NCBI GenBank assembly: GCA_907165135.1
Contig: OU015570.1
Coordinates: 434,001 to 498,000, forward strand
Length of the DNA stretch: 64,000 nucleotides
Source of the DNA: Oikopleura dioica
Lineage: Eukaryota; Chordata; Appendicularia; Copelata; Oikopleuridae
Reading direction: 5' to 3'
Position 1 is the stretch's first letter, and every line of letters begins with the position of its first letter. Under the pieces are notes generated by a model. The model made no database searches, had not been told where the DNA came from, and saw only the letters and a program-made list of their open reading frames with translations. The translations under genes were made by a program, and so were the position numbers. This document shows positions 1 through 11,617 of this stretch, in pieces.

Positions 1-338
1 TGAAAGCTTGATTTTTCCATATTTTTACCCATTTTATAGGGCTTTTTCCCTTCTACCGCCTCACGTGATTGCGCCACCAAAAATATTCTTTACTCTATAA
101 GAATAACTTTTTGAGCTCTTTCTTCTGAGGTATGAGCTGATCGACCTTGATCAGGCGTTCAAGGTCGTCAAGCTTTTTAGCTTTTCCGAGGCCTGTATCA
201 CGTGACCACGTGACCAGACCAAAAAATTTTCAATAGCAATTTTTTAGTTGGGTCGAACTACATTATGTCCCGAAGTTTCAGCTCTCTACGTTGATGCTTT
301 CTTGGGGTTGATTTTTGCGCGTCGGCCCTAGCTATAAG
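1..338. other. Unassigned AT-rich flank
   Basis: No gene is recognised. The stretch contains the tandem E-box-like hexamers CACGTGACCACGTGACC near 191-207 and ends in the octamer GCTATAAG (331-338), which is the left target-site duplication of the TIR element that follows. Confidence 0.5.
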
Positions 339-2134
339 TAGGGTCCGTACACAAAAATAAAGTACCCGAAATAATAGCTCAATCTTTTTGATTTTCTAAT
401 ATGTTTTAATAATAATACGCCCGCAATTTACAAAAACTGTAAATTTCGCCGATGTTTTGAACGCGGCGCGCAGCGCTCGATCACGCAAGGGAGCGCTTGA
501 TAGAGGGTGGGCGCGCGAATTTGCCGCGAAAAATTTGAGAGCCAGATAAAAAAGCTTTCTTTAAGGACCCCCGTCAACAATTTTCGAAAAATCTATTTTC
601 GGAATTTCAAAATTTTGACCCAGGAAATGGATTCTACGGGTCAAAAAACAATTTTGAGGCTTCATTTTTTGGGGGTCTATCTCGACTCTAACACCCTCAA
701 AATCGCCTTTGAAAATTGGACTATTTGACGAAAAGTGATAAAAATGGCCTATTTTTGCTAGAAAAACAGATTTTTCTTGGTCAAAAATTGCTCCGAACAA
801 GTTTATATGATGTATTAAACTAGAAGTTGAATGATGTACTGGATATTTGGCCGGGCGGCGTTGCCTTGTGCTACTGTAGTTGCTCATGCCTCATGATGGT
901 CAAACACGTTATAGTTTACACTGTAAACTTTACAATTGATTGTATTGATCTCTGGAGAGAGCAGAGTGTATCAAAAGGTAAAGTGTTTCAGAAGTAGTAT
1001 CTTTTGGGTGTCTTTGTATCAGAGTGTCAAGGTCAGAGTGTCAAGAATCAGAGTGTCGAGTTGTGCCGAGGACTCGCGGACATGTAGTTTACGACATTTG
1101 CTCGGGTGCGCCTGTGCACTGGTGAAACCCTTATTCAGCACATCTCTAAAACTTCCAGGTACACTCAGAAGTCAAAATATGGCTGTTTTAAAATTTTCGA
1201 TCTTTTGAGGAAAATTGTTGACGGGGGTCCTTAAGACTTACTAATAGTCTTTTTCTTTCAAAAATAATAATAATTTGGTATAAATAAATAATTAAATAGA
1301 CAAAATAAGGGTGAAGGTAAGGATTTTGAAAATTATAATAAAAACCATAAGAATAAATATAAAAATATATTTAAATTTGGAAAAGGGAGTGGGAGGAGTT
1401 GGGGTTTAAATTTGCCAGGGATGGGGCTGCGACTTTAATTAGAATAAATTATAATTTATAATTAAATCATAATATGAAGTCAAGTTCGTCCTCAACTCCG
1501 AGACGTTCTCTGCACTGAAGATGGTCCTTGACCGAAATCGATCTGCAAAATAAAACTTCATTTCATTTATCAACTCGATGTCAATTACAACAAATCATAA
1601 TATGATTAATTAAAAATAAGATTTAAATTTTATTCAAATTAAAATTTGTTTTTTCTCTTTATTTATAACATTATTTATAGACTTAATTTAAATGAGTTTT
1701 CATTTAATTAATATAAATAAAAAACCTTTTTAATTTTCAAATTATTCTGAGCGTGGTATTTTTCTTTTACGCCGCGCTCACCCTACGACTTCCAAATAAG
1801 GAAAGTGAGGCGCTGCACGCGCGGCACGCCGCAAAAAGGCTCATTCTTGAGCTTTCTTCGGCAATTTGAACATGTTCTCGTCGTGTTTCAAACTTTTTTA
1901 TTGAAGATAAAAATAAAAATCCCCCTTTTTACATAATTTAAAATTATAAAATTTTTTGAAATCGATGGAGAAGGCTATTTTTAGCATATTTTGGCGATTT
2001 ACTCCTCAACCCTTTTTCAAAATTTATGAAAAAATATGTTTTTATATTTGTGTAGGGCATTGAATTAACCCCTTAAAATTTTAAATCATTTACTTGACGG
2101 ATAAAAAAGTTAGAATTTTTGTGTACGGACCCTA
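339..2134. mobile_element. TAGGG-type TIR element, non-autonomous (1.8 kb)
   Basis: The ends are inverted copies: TAGGGTCCGTACACAAAAAT at 339 and its reverse complement ending at 2134. The octamer GCTATAAG flanks both sides (331-338 and 2135-2142) and is a perfect 8-bp target-site duplication. No transposase reading frame is present, so it would depend on a helper. The TIR start TAGGGTyC and the 8-bp TSD match the autonomous element at 30374-35032. It carries a nested TTAA-flanked element at 565-1230; the rest is AT-rich and non-coding. Confidence 0.8.
565..1230. mobile_element. TTAA-flanked TIR element nested in the TAGGG element
   Basis: The ends GGACCCCCGTCAACAATTTT (from 565) and the reverse complement (to 1230) are inverted repeats, each bordered by TTAA (561-564, 1231-1234). 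TTAA duplication is typical of piggyBac and Kolobok superfamilies; which of them is unclear. The interior holds a degenerate run of the motif TCAGAGTGTC (about 1019-1060) and no convincing gene. Confidence 0.75.
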
Positions 2135-2142
2135 GCTATAAG

Positions 2143-3572
2143 TTAAAGCTCGAATTTGGGTGAGAAATTTTTATCTCCAATTTTGCTGATAAGGGGCTTG
2201 AATGAAAGCTTATGGCCTCAGGCCATTGGCCTGATTAACATCGTGGTAAAGCTTAAAATCGCCCGAAAAATAAAATCCATTTCAAAATCGAGGTAAATGG
2301 ACGCTTACCAAGCGAAAATGCAAGATTTGCGAAGACGAGTCCATACTTTTCAAAATTTTGTTAAAATATCTTCGAAATCGAAAAGTCTGCTCTGTCACGA
2401 TTGCAGAGGTAGCTTAAAACTATATAAATTCAAAGAGAAAAATGTAGTTCAAATAAAGATTTTCGCCAGAATAAAGCGTTGAAATTGGCCATATTAGGCC
2501 GAGACGCCAACTCTGACGACATTTTTTCTGGAAAATTTTTTGAAATTAAAAAATGTGCTCTGTCATGATCCGATCTATCGAATAAGCTTTTACAAAGCTT
2601 CTTTTATTAGGAATAAAGGGAAGTAATTTACCCTCAAAATGGCCAACTCGACCCGAGTAGCGAAAACTGGAATTACTCAGTAACCGCTCGTCTGATATTC
2701 TTTAGATTTACAGAGAGTACTATGAGTAATTATGAAGGTTAAAATTTTTAATTGCTAACAAACTAAGTTTTTGACAAGGAAATGGTCTGATTCGATTAAC
2801 CTTCATCAAAAACCTAGAGTTACCTTGCCTTAGTAACTCAAACATACAAAATGGTTCGTTTCTACGGTTAAAATCTCAGCGGAGTAGGCCAGACCTCATA
2901 CGGTGTCAGGTGCAACTGAGATGCGATAAAACTTCCATTTTTGCACAATTTAATGACAAAGCATGAACTAACTCACACATAAATTTTCATTGTAATCGGA
3001 TGTATTGTTTAGGAGTTCCGGGGCCCCAAAGTCTTAAATGACATTTGAATGTACGATTCGTTCCACTCGGTTCACTAATGCACGCGCGGCGGAGCTGAGT
3101 GCGGAGCTCGGTGCGGGTGGTCTCTAATTGATTGGCTTCTTAGGAAAAATTTCAGCCCAGACTATAAGTAATTTTTTGCTGACTTTGAAAATCGAAAATT
3201 TAGATTCTTAACTTAAAAATCTGCAAAAAACCCTTGTCAGCAAGGTCTTTATTATTTAATAGAAAGACTCACTGCCTTAAAATAAAGATCTAGTCTTTTC
3301 GCAAAAACACACTCCCGCGGTCAGCCGTTCTTTGTTAACATTATTTAGAACGACCGTCGTTTTAACGACTCCGTCGGAGAATAAGCAAGAGTATTATATA
3401 TTCCTGAAAGTGAAAATGAGGAAGACGATGAAATCGGGAGAAGAACAGGAAAATTTGATAAAAATGCGATATCTATTCCATTGAATTGTTGACATTGACC
3501 GGTGACGGTCCGGTTAGACTCTATGCAAAGAATATTTTTGTATCTTTAAATCTGCAAAGATGAAAGGTTGCA
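2143..3572. other. Unassigned intergenic DNA
   Basis: AT-rich DNA with no reading frame I can support. A small palindrome built on GGCCTCAGGCC lies near 2215-2240. Nothing else is recognised. Confidence 0.4.
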
Positions 3573-3574
3573 TA

Positions 3575-3979
3575 CCGTGGTTTTCCATATTAAGAGCGCC
3601 CAACTTGAGAGCGTTTTTGCCAATATTTTCCATATTTTGTCATCTTAGAAAATCCAAATTTTAGAGCGTTTTTGGGAATTTTTAATTAATTATAAGAATA
3701 ACGTTTATTTCAACCTAAAAAATCATTGAAAAATTGTTTTTACGCTATTTTTTAGGTGAAATCATAGCCTCTGATTCAAAAATCGTAAATTTTTTATCAT
3801 AAATAGGTAAAAATGACCTCAGATGCATTTTTAGAGTTTTGAAAAAAGTTCATTTTATGCATTTTCATTCATCATTTTTTTCCCACTGACATCCTAGTTT
3901 GATCGTAAATTTTCCAACTTAAGAGCGTTTTGGTCTACCCTTGTCATCAGAAAAACGCTCTAAAGATGGAAACCGACGG
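3575..3979. mobile_element. Small MITE with CCGTsGTTTTCCAT ends
   Basis: The left end CCGTGGTTTTCCATATTAAG faces an inverted, slightly diverged right end finishing at 3979. Both ends carry the AAGAGCG / CGCTCT motif. The left side is preceded by TA; a second copy of the right end (56041-56191) is followed by TA, which suggests TA target sites as in Tc1/mariner-like elements. Non-coding, about 405 bp. Confidence 0.6.
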
Positions 3980-5327
3980 AACAACATCCCCCAGATGCCT
4001 ATTTATATACAGATGGGACCCAGAATTCCGTACACCCAGGATTCCTCCTCGAGATTTCTCGGGTGCACCCGCCTTTTGCATTTGAGTAAAGAACTCTGTG
4101 TTGGAGCTCCTTTCGGCAGATCTCTTTGCCGCGTCGTGTGATTCACCGAGTCCCCAGAAAATCGGCCCAACGAGCAGCTTTAAGGCCTTAAAATCAATTT
4201 AGGGGCTTAACTAGGTTTTCCCCTTCTTCAAGTGGAAATAACTTTTTCAAACAGTGATTCCGAGGTGATCCCCTTAAGATTTCAGAAAAAATTTTTGCTC
4301 TTTGCGTAGCCCGATAGTTGGTCTAGGGCACTAAAAGTGAAAACACACTCGTTCACTTCTTAACTTCTCAATACACGGGGTCGGTAAAACTAAATGCGCC
4401 AAGTACGTAGATTCTCTAGACAAAATTCATTGTTGTTTTCTTTTCTCATTCCACTGCTCAGTGTGCTAAGAGAAATCATCACTCACACATGGTATATTTA
4501 CTGTATAATCCAAAAATCCAACTGTTTGTTTCAGCCACTCTTTTTCTGAAGATGCCGAAAGGCGAAAGCTAAGAAATAAAACTGATCCACTCATATCAAA
4601 ATGACGTCAAAAACTTCTGATCTATTGAAAAATAAAATCGGTCGAGAACTCCTTGAGAACAGCTTCTAAACGCGCGCTTTCGGCGTTTCTTTCATCTTCT
4701 GTCAATGGGCCATTGACAATGGCTGTGTGTTGCTTATCGCCTTAAAAATGTAAGATATTTATCTTATGGAATGAATACCTTGGTAATGGAAAAATGGTAG
4801 CGTTAAATGATACGATTGATACCGTGGGCGACAGATTTCACGACGGAGTCTGTGGGGCCGGCCGTGAATTTTGACTGTTTTGCGCGCATTCTAGCATTTT
4901 CTCACGCCTAATGGAGGACTTTTATCTGGTGGAAGACCGGCCTCCCTGGAAGACGAGTGATTATTAGATGTTTATCATTTATCTTTCGATAAATTCCTTT
5001 GACTTGTTCAGAAATTGTTCACAAATTGATCACATGACCCTTAAGGACCTAGAGGAGGACTTTCTTCTTGGAAGCCCATTTCAATTTTAAAGCAAGGGAC
5101 GGGGCTGAGACGGCCCGAAGGGTTAGGGTAAGTATACGTTTATTTTTAATGATAAATAAACGTGTTAATTATTATCGAAGGAAGAGTAAGTTTCCTAGGT
5201 CAATTATTGATAGAGGTGATAGGGGTTGTTATTGTTCTTCGCGGAGGACCCACTCCCACTTGGCGCAATTTGCGCGCCAAAAAGAGCAAAAGATCGGGGC
5301 AAAAAAAAACACGCGCATATGCCAATG
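3980..5327. other. Repeat debris, including fragments of dispersed families
   Basis: No intact gene. The segment 4835-4960 recurs at about 27795-27920, with a shared GGCCGGCC core and a TGGTGGAAGACC motif. GGGGCTGAGACGGCCCGAAG at 5102 is one arm of the unit that built the satellite at 50.5-53.7 kb. The segment 5235-5327, which continues after the insertion at 6532, is duplicated at about 28438-28570. Confidence 0.5.
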
Positions 5328-6531
5328 CAGGGCTGGATATTTTGAAATCAACAAAAATCTCAAACCCCGAAAAAAACATAAATCATCATCTCAACCATTT
5401 CAAAAATGAGATCTCAGCTAATTTTCTGTCTGAGATTGTACTGCTTGCTTCTATTTTGCAAGTGACAAAGAAAAAGGAAACAAAAGTTTTGATCTCGTGG
5501 TTTATTGACACTCAAATTTAACTCTGGGAGTGTAGTTAATAATGTGTGCACAGTGAACAGTTTATATAGAGATCCGTGGAGGATGACGGAATTTCGTGGA
5601 GGAGCTTCGAAATCCGAGGAGGAGCATTAAAAACCAAGGAGGAGCACGGAAAACGGAGGAGTTTGGTTTTTACAGCACCTGCGCGCTCGCTGCTTGGCTA
5701 GTCACGCTGTACTGTATTGGTCAGGTACAGTGCGCCGCATGCGCTCTTCGCGCGCCAAGGGCAAGCTCGCTTTCAGAATGAAGGTGCAAAAGTCATACAA
5801 TAGAATAAAGCACTACAAGATCTCAATTTTCAATTTTGCAAAAAAATGGGACATCGTGACATTTCCCTGGCACACCTTTTCAGGCAAGCTACCTTACCGC
5901 GGTAACCCTAATTAACCCTAGCCTATCCCCCTCGTGTGAATTTGATCTGTCATTTTGCCCGGTGCCCCTAACCCTAGCATTTATTTACATAAAGTACTTG
6001 ATGATAAATATATTGAGGAAATCGGCGTAACTCCTTGGGATAAAAGTCTTGGCGAGAGAAATTGAACTGAGCGGGCTCTCTCCCGAGCGCCACTAGCGAG
6101 CGCAGGTATTTGAGGCCCAGTCGCGCGGTGTGGTAGGTGTGCCAGGGAAATGTCACAACCTCCAAAAAAATGGCATTTGAAATGCTGAGATCTCAATAAT
6201 CTCACAAAATGGCGCGAGTTGTATACATGCGTTGCAATGAAATGAGATTTGAGATTCTGAGATTTCAAGCATTTCAGATCCATCTGAACCAATCACATGT
6301 CTTGTTCTAAGCGCGCAAAGTTTACCCGCGGCCCGTGCGCGGTTTGCAAAATTTTGAGATTTGAGATCTTGAGATCTCAGCCATCTCAAGAATGGAAAAA
6401 ATTATGACGAGGGTTTTGCAATAATTTGAGATTTGAGATTTGTTGAGATGGTGCAAAATTTTGAGATAGAAATGAGATTTCACAAAAATATTGATTTGAA
6501 ATTTTTGCTGATTTCAAAATATCCAGCCCTG
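5328..6531. mobile_element. hAT-like non-autonomous element (CAGGGCTGGATATTTT ends)
   Basis: The ends CAGGGCTGGATATTTTGAAA and its reverse complement are about 23-bp inverted repeats. The octamer TGCCAATG is duplicated at 5320-5327 and 6532-6539. Removing the element rejoins a dispersed repeat that is uninterrupted at 28438-28570, so the empty-site structure is visible. CAGGG ends with an 8-bp TSD are typical of hAT elements. The interior has many GAGATTTGAGATT-type purine repeats and an inner inverted pair (about 5856 and 6136-6155) that may be a further nested MITE. No transposase was found. Confidence 0.85.
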
Positions 6532-6539
6532 TGCCAATG

Positions 6540-6988
6540 TATTTCGAGCTCCGTCGTAAAATTTGCCGCTCTCGGTATTATTTTTACTAAATTGTAAAGC
6601 TTTTATCTCATCGTTTTCTTTAAACAGCTCTGATTTTTGAATTTCTTCAAGTATGAGCAACAGTCCAACTGAACCTTCCACGTCAGTTTTTGAAGACTTG
6701 ATTCGTTCCATAACCATCTTTTCGAATTCCTTCTTTGAGTCGGATTACTTGTAGGAAATTCAACATATTTTTCATCGAAATACTTCGCTCCAAGGTTTTT
6801 CCAATCGTTGAATTGAGGGAGATTTTTTCCAAATTTCTTTTTGTAGTCGTCACTGACTGTTTTGTATTTTTGATTAAACTTTACGATTTGTTAAATAAAT
6901 TCCTTCTTCTGTTCAATTTTTACATCCCTTCGCAATTCGCCTAACTTTTTTGTCGGATTAAACTTTCTCTTTTTGGTCATATTGATAG
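6540..6988 (-). pseudogene. Decayed coding sequence of unknown function
   Basis: Read on the minus strand from an ATG at about 6988, this region gives a lysine-rich amino-terminal stretch, one in-frame TAA, then a frame that continues after a one-base shift near 6730 into a segment starting MVMERIKSSKTDVEGSV. The protein-like composition continues across both lesions. No family is recognised. It could be the decayed tail of a transposon protein or a host pseudogene. Confidence 0.35.
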
Positions 6989-8141
6989 TTTTGTTAATTT
7001 ACAAATGATAAGCAAGAAAACAATCTTCGAATTTGCTGACGACTTTAGAGTTTAGAGACACTTTGAATTTAAGTCCGAGCAACCTGCAATAGAACAACAA
7101 ACATAAAAACCGATTTTATATTTACGGCAATTTTCGGGGAATTCGGCCACAAAAAATGTACGGAATTCTGGGTCCCATCTGTAGTTGCTGTTTGTACTAT
7201 CACTGATAGTCTATCAGGCATTCTGTCTATTTCAAGTCCAATGGTGACAAATCTTTCCAATGGTGCAGGTTTTATGAAGATTGAAAAATGATTGCAGGCG
7301 CTGAAACTTTTTAAAGTTGCGCTTCCTCTTTTTCACCTTCCTCCTTAACAAGTGATGTTAGAAAAAAACTGAAAAATGGATAAAAATAGCTGAATATCTG
7401 TAGATATCATAAGCAAAATAAATTAAAAAAATTCTTTTCACAAGAGTAACGGCGGACGCGTGAAATTGAACTCGGCGTAACCTAACCGAGTTCCTTGACA
7501 AATTAAAGCCAGCCCTCTCGCTCGATCTAAAAGGGCTTTCTCCCGGATCATTTAAGTTTTTTGTCCTTGCGAAGATTTGTTCCGGATGAAGATCAATCGG
7601 CTATTTTCTTTATTTTTGTAGCTTTAAAGTAGTTGATATAAAAATAAATACTTTCTTCGTTAGCCTTGAAAACAAATACTTTGGGCACCTGATTAAATGT
7701 CGCTTTTTTGGTCCTTAATTTCTGAAAAAAAACACACTTTATTTGAATCGAATGGTTACCAATATCAAATTCGAATTTGTTAAAACTCTTTATTTTTTCT
7801 CGTATCTTAAGGTATTTTTCTGGTTATTGGCACAAATTTTGAGCTTTATTACTTAGAATAACATCGAAAATAGTCCTTTTTACTCATAAAAAATCAATTG
7901 AAAAATGACTAAGAATTTTTGGAAATTTGGCATGGAATTTATAGAACGTGCTGTTTTAACGGTATGTTTTAAAAATTTAAAAAATTGCAATGCTAGCGAA
8001 ATTTGGTGGAAAAAACAATGTTGTTCGAAAATGGAGCACTAACTTGAATTTGCGGGTTCCAGCTTTTTGAAAAAACGACACTTAATTGGGCGACACTGAG
8101 TCGGGTACTTGAGGTGTGTCCGAAATAGAAATTAAATTTGA
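6989..8141. other. Unassigned AT-rich DNA
   Basis: No supported gene. A 27-bp block around 7160-7190 (minus strand) is identical to 4007-4033 and reads TDGTQNSV in one frame in both places. A resemblance to the TDG start of RNase H domains is too short to use. Confidence 0.35.
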
Positions 8142-8786
8142 CGAGGAACGTATAAATCACGACAAACAGAGCGCGAAAAAAACTCAATTATTAAGAAAGT
8201 TGGAGGTTTTTATGAGACAATGATGAATAAAGAAGGCATCGAGGAAGATTTTAAGACACTTGAAGGTGTTCTATTAGAATCAATACAAACTCTCCCTCAA
8301 TTTATTGACAAAATACATTCGCCAGAAGTAATTAAGAGCTTTATTCTTGAACAAATGGATAGACTTCCTCCTACAACTCAGCATATCTGTAAATGTGCTG
8401 CACTTGTGGGGACATATTTTTCGAGACAAATTATATTGAATATAAATTCTAGTATAAAGCCCGCAAAGATAAACCAGGCATTCCGAGAGCTTATTGAAGC
8501 TCAAATTATTGAGCCTATCGCGTCCCTTCTCGATGAATCAAGTGTTAGCTCAGATAAAAATGAGCATAAACCTTCAAAAATGGATCTCCTCGAAGTCAAC
8601 AATTTTCAAGATGAAGATGACCGAAGAGGAAACTCTTTTACAGATAAAATTGAATTAAAAAGAGGTTTTGACTGTGATCATCTACGTTTTAAAAATAATT
8701 TCTACAGGGAATGTATTGATCAACTTTGGCTTAATCAACATCGTAATGACCTTCATTCTTTGTCTGCACAGGAAAATTCTACATAA
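8142..8786 (+). CDS. Exon resembling the C-terminal region of soluble adenylyl cyclase (ADCY10-like), partial
   Basis: A frame open from 8142, with its first ATG at 8220, encodes about 188 residues from that ATG. The segment MDRLPPTTQHICKCAALVGT (near residues 46-65) resembles the motif 'LDxLPPxxQxxLKCAAVIGxxF' that follows the NTPase-like module of ADCY10 proteins. The end of the frame, with QHRNDLHSLSAQ, resembles the 'QRKxLHxxCA' helix of the same family. ADCY10 makes cAMP in response to bicarbonate; the catalytic cyclase domains are not present, so this can only be one exon or a gene fragment. An acidic, serine-rich insert lies between the two motifs. No neighbouring exons were found and exon borders are not certain. 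The match is from memory of the family. Confidence 0.4.
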   Translation, partial: RGTYKSRQTEREKNSIIKKVGGFYETMMNKEGIEEDFKTLEGVLLESIQTLPQFIDKIHSPEVIKSFILEQMDRLPPTTQHICKCAALVGTYFSRQIILNINSSIKPAKINQAFRELIEAQIIEPIASLLDESSVSSDKNEHKPSKMDLLEVNNFQDEDDRRGNSFTDKIELKRGFDCDHLRFKNNFYRECIDQLWLNQHRNDLHSLSAQENST

Positions 8787-9017
8787 ATTCCAAAGATATT
8801 TTATCAAACTTATACGCCCTTTATTTAAAATCAAAATTTTTGCTTCTTTTGCTTTTTTGCTTTATAAATGTTGAATGATTAAGGTTTTTCTAAAGATGAG
8901 GCGAGGATCACACGAAAAGGAACAATAATTATGAGACATTTTTCTATGTGACCAGCCGTCTGCAATCTGGCATTCGACGACAGAGCCCCTTTCGCCAGAT
9001 CTGTAAAATCCGTAAAT

Positions 9018-9716
9018 CAGGGGTCTGGATTTTGCCCCAAAGTGAAAAGCGAAAGCGAAGCGAAGGCGAAAATTTTTTAAAAAATTTTAGCGAAAGCGAA
9101 GTGAAGCGAATTAAAATTTTAAAAGCGAAAGCGAAAATTTTCTTTGGAAAGCGAAAAAAAGCGAAATTTTTTCATCATTTTTTGGATGAATAAAATTCTT
9201 TTTTTTCTTTATACTCAGGGCTAAAAAAAGATGAACAAGGTAGATTTTACTCATTCGGAGGTTTAAGAATCCTACATTTTAGGTGACAGAAGATTTTTGG
9301 ACTGCTTTCTTCAGCCTTCAACTAAAACATAAATCGGAAAATGACCAAGAATTCCTCTAGGGACTTGACACGGTTCAATACTAGTGATCACAATGTCGCA
9401 GATGAGCTCAATTCTCACAGATGTCTTGTACACTTGTGCTCCTTCCGACTCAAATTGAAACTTCTGCTCATGTTTATGATTTGTCTTAATCCTAGTGGCT
9501 GGATATGACCAAAAATGATGGTTTTAGGGGTTTCGAGAAGAAAGCTTTGGATTTATTTGAAAAGATTTTAATATCAAATAAATTATCAAATAATAGCTAA
9601 TCGAAATTTTTTTGAAAAGCGAAAGCGAAGCTAAGCCAATTGAAATTTTCAAAAGCGAAAGCGAAGCGAAGCGAATTCGCTATATGGCGATTTCGCAAAG
9701 CGAATCCAGACCCCTG
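9018..9716. mobile_element. hAT-like MITE with GCGAAAGCGAA micro-repeats
   Basis: The ends CAGGGGTCTGGATT and AATCCAGACCCCTG are inverted repeats, flanked by CGTAAAT on both sides (9011-9017 and 9717-9723; the eighth base differs). Next to each end lies a dense run of GCGAAAGCGAAGCGAA (about 9047-9165 and 9617-9676). A second copy of the left part starts at about 62027. The end sequence and TSD length suggest hAT. Non-coding. Confidence 0.75.
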
Positions 9717-9766
9717 CGTAAATGGCATCAAAGGCAACATAGGAAGGGGGTCCACTACTGAGGGGT

Positions 9767-10046
9767 GGAAAATGAGTCTTCCTTCCCATTCGTGTTTCTC
9801 TATGCAAGTAAGACACCGAGTTGCTGATATGTGTGTTGTTTATTCCATATATCACTGTGTGTACGTAGACTCTGTGCAGATAAGTGTGTTGTGGACGTTC
9901 TAATAGTACCCTGATAGGAAGGAAAATGAGTCTTCCTTCTCATTCGTATTTCTCTATGCAAGTAAGACACCGAGTTTCCGATATGTGGGTTGTTTATTCC
10001 ATATATCACTGTGTGTATGTAGACTCTGTGCAGATAAGTGTGTCTA
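9767..10046 (+). repeat. Direct duplication of a ~127-bp segment
   Basis: The segment starting GGAAAATGAGTCTTCCTTC at 9767-9893 recurs at about 9921-10046 with few changes, giving a period of about 154 bp. No protein function is suggested. Confidence 0.75.
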
Positions 10047-10147
10047 AATGTGAAGTGAGCCGTAACGGTAAAGTAAGTCTTGTAACCTCGTAGTCTTAGA
10101 GTAAGAGATACAGTAAGTAGATCAGTTAAAAAGTAGGTTTAAGTGTG

Positions 10148-10310
10148 TAGCATGGTGGGTAACTATAGGGACAATCGAAGAGCGTCATAGGACTGACGCA
10201 AATTGGGAAGAGGGTATTCTTTACCCCTACATAGCCTAGTGGGTAACCATATAGACAATCAAAGAGCGTCAAAGAATTGACGCAAATTGGGAAGAGTGTA
10301 TTCTTTACCC
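10148..10310 (+). repeat. Tandem duplication, ~80-bp unit, two copies
   Basis: A unit beginning TAGCATGGTGGGTAACTATA is followed directly by a diverged second copy; both end in a run reading TATTCTTTACCC. Non-coding. Confidence 0.7.
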
Positions 10311-11200
10311 GAACAACTACTGCTTCTTTGGAAGGTTGCAATAAGCCTGGGTCAGGGTTCCAATTTTTCTCAAAAAATATTTGAGCGGAGCAAGCGACTG
10401 AGCGGTCAACCAAAAAAAAATATTTAGCTGAGCGAGCGGCTAAGTGGACGGCCGAAAAAAAAATTTGAGCGAGCGAGCGGACTTTGAGCAGATTTTTTTT
10501 AATGAAAAAAATATTTTTTTTCTTTCCATTTAATAATATTTCGACAAAGGCCAGTAGATTTGACCACAGTACAAACCGAGATCTGTCCGCGCAACAAAAG
10601 ATGAAGATATCGAGCAATTGCTCTGGTTTCTTCCTTGGTCAATGATCATTTTCGGCGCTCTTGGTTTTTGAAACCTTTTCTAGCTGATTTGCGGACATCG
10701 CCGCGGACGACGCGCGGACGACGCCGCCTCAAGCGATTCGATCATCTTCTTTCTTATAGGTGATGAGAAAAGAGGGTCGAAAATCTGTAAAAAGAATCAG
10801 GAGGTCAAGAGTAGACAGCTAACCACGGAGGGTCCATTCGCACACCCAAGCATAACCCTTTCCTTTTTTCTGAAAGACTGAAAAATAACGCGCAAGGAAG
10901 CTTATAAGGAAGCGAAAGAGCGCTGAAAAAGTGATTGAAAAAATGGGGAATTTTCGATTGAAAAAGGATCGGGGGGTCAAGGGTAGACAGCTTACCACAA
11001 AGGGTCCACTTCACACACCCCTGCATAACTGTCTCCTTTACAATAAGGGTATGTATGATTTCAGGTTAAAAAAAGGGACTGGAAGGCCAAGGGTAGACGG
11101 GAATAGGGTTCTGAGTTTTTCTCTGGCATTCCTCCAATAGAAAGGAAGCTTTTTAGCATCTTCCAATCAGAGCATAAAATGGTCTGACTAGCTCTGAGTG
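10311..11200. other. Repeat debris
   Basis: Contains GAGCGAGCGG-type runs (10384-10490) similar to 15170-15245, and two related 70-90 bp blocks near 10800-10860 and 10965-11035 that share GGTAGACAGCT. No gene is supported. Confidence 0.4.
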
Positions 11201-11209
11201 ATCATTTCG

Positions 11210-11608
11210 GTCGACACTGGTTATGTCGCCGAATGTCGCCGAATGTCGCCGAATGTCGCCACCTATTTTTAAAACCAGGATTTTTGGAAAGAAAACTGGT
11301 TTTTAACCCAAAAATTTCCAAACAAACTTGTTCTAGAACTGTTTTGGCATGATTTCGAGACAAGGAAGCGCTCCGCGCAATTTGTGGTAGGAAACTCACT
11401 CGTCGGGCTGGACACACTTCTATTGCCGCGCCTCCTCCTATTTCCGCCGTTTTCGGTTCTAGAACAAGTTTGTTTTGAAAATATGAGCCAAAAAAACAAT
11501 TTTTCTTTTATAATTCCTATCTTTTCGAAAATAAGTGGCGACATTCGGCGACATTCGGCGACATTCAGCGACATTCGGCGACATTCGGCGACATAACCAG
11601 TGCGCCCC
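11210..11608. mobile_element. MITE with GTCGCCGAAT arrays at both ends (399 bp)
   Basis: CACTGGTTATGTCGCCGAAT near the left end has an inverted partner near the right end. Beside each, a 10-bp unit (GTCGCCGAAT / ATTCGGCGAC) is repeated three to six times. ATCATTTCG is present on both sides (11201-11209 and 11609-11617), a 9-bp (or 8-bp) target-site duplication. Non-coding; hAT-like by TSD length. Confidence 0.75.
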
Positions 11609-11617
11609 ATCATTTCG

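Noticed and set aside
5880-5975. Telomeric repeat tract (AACCCTAA motifs; also 41283-41310)
   Set aside because: Only two or three interrupted motifs, shared by two dispersed copies; not a telomere.
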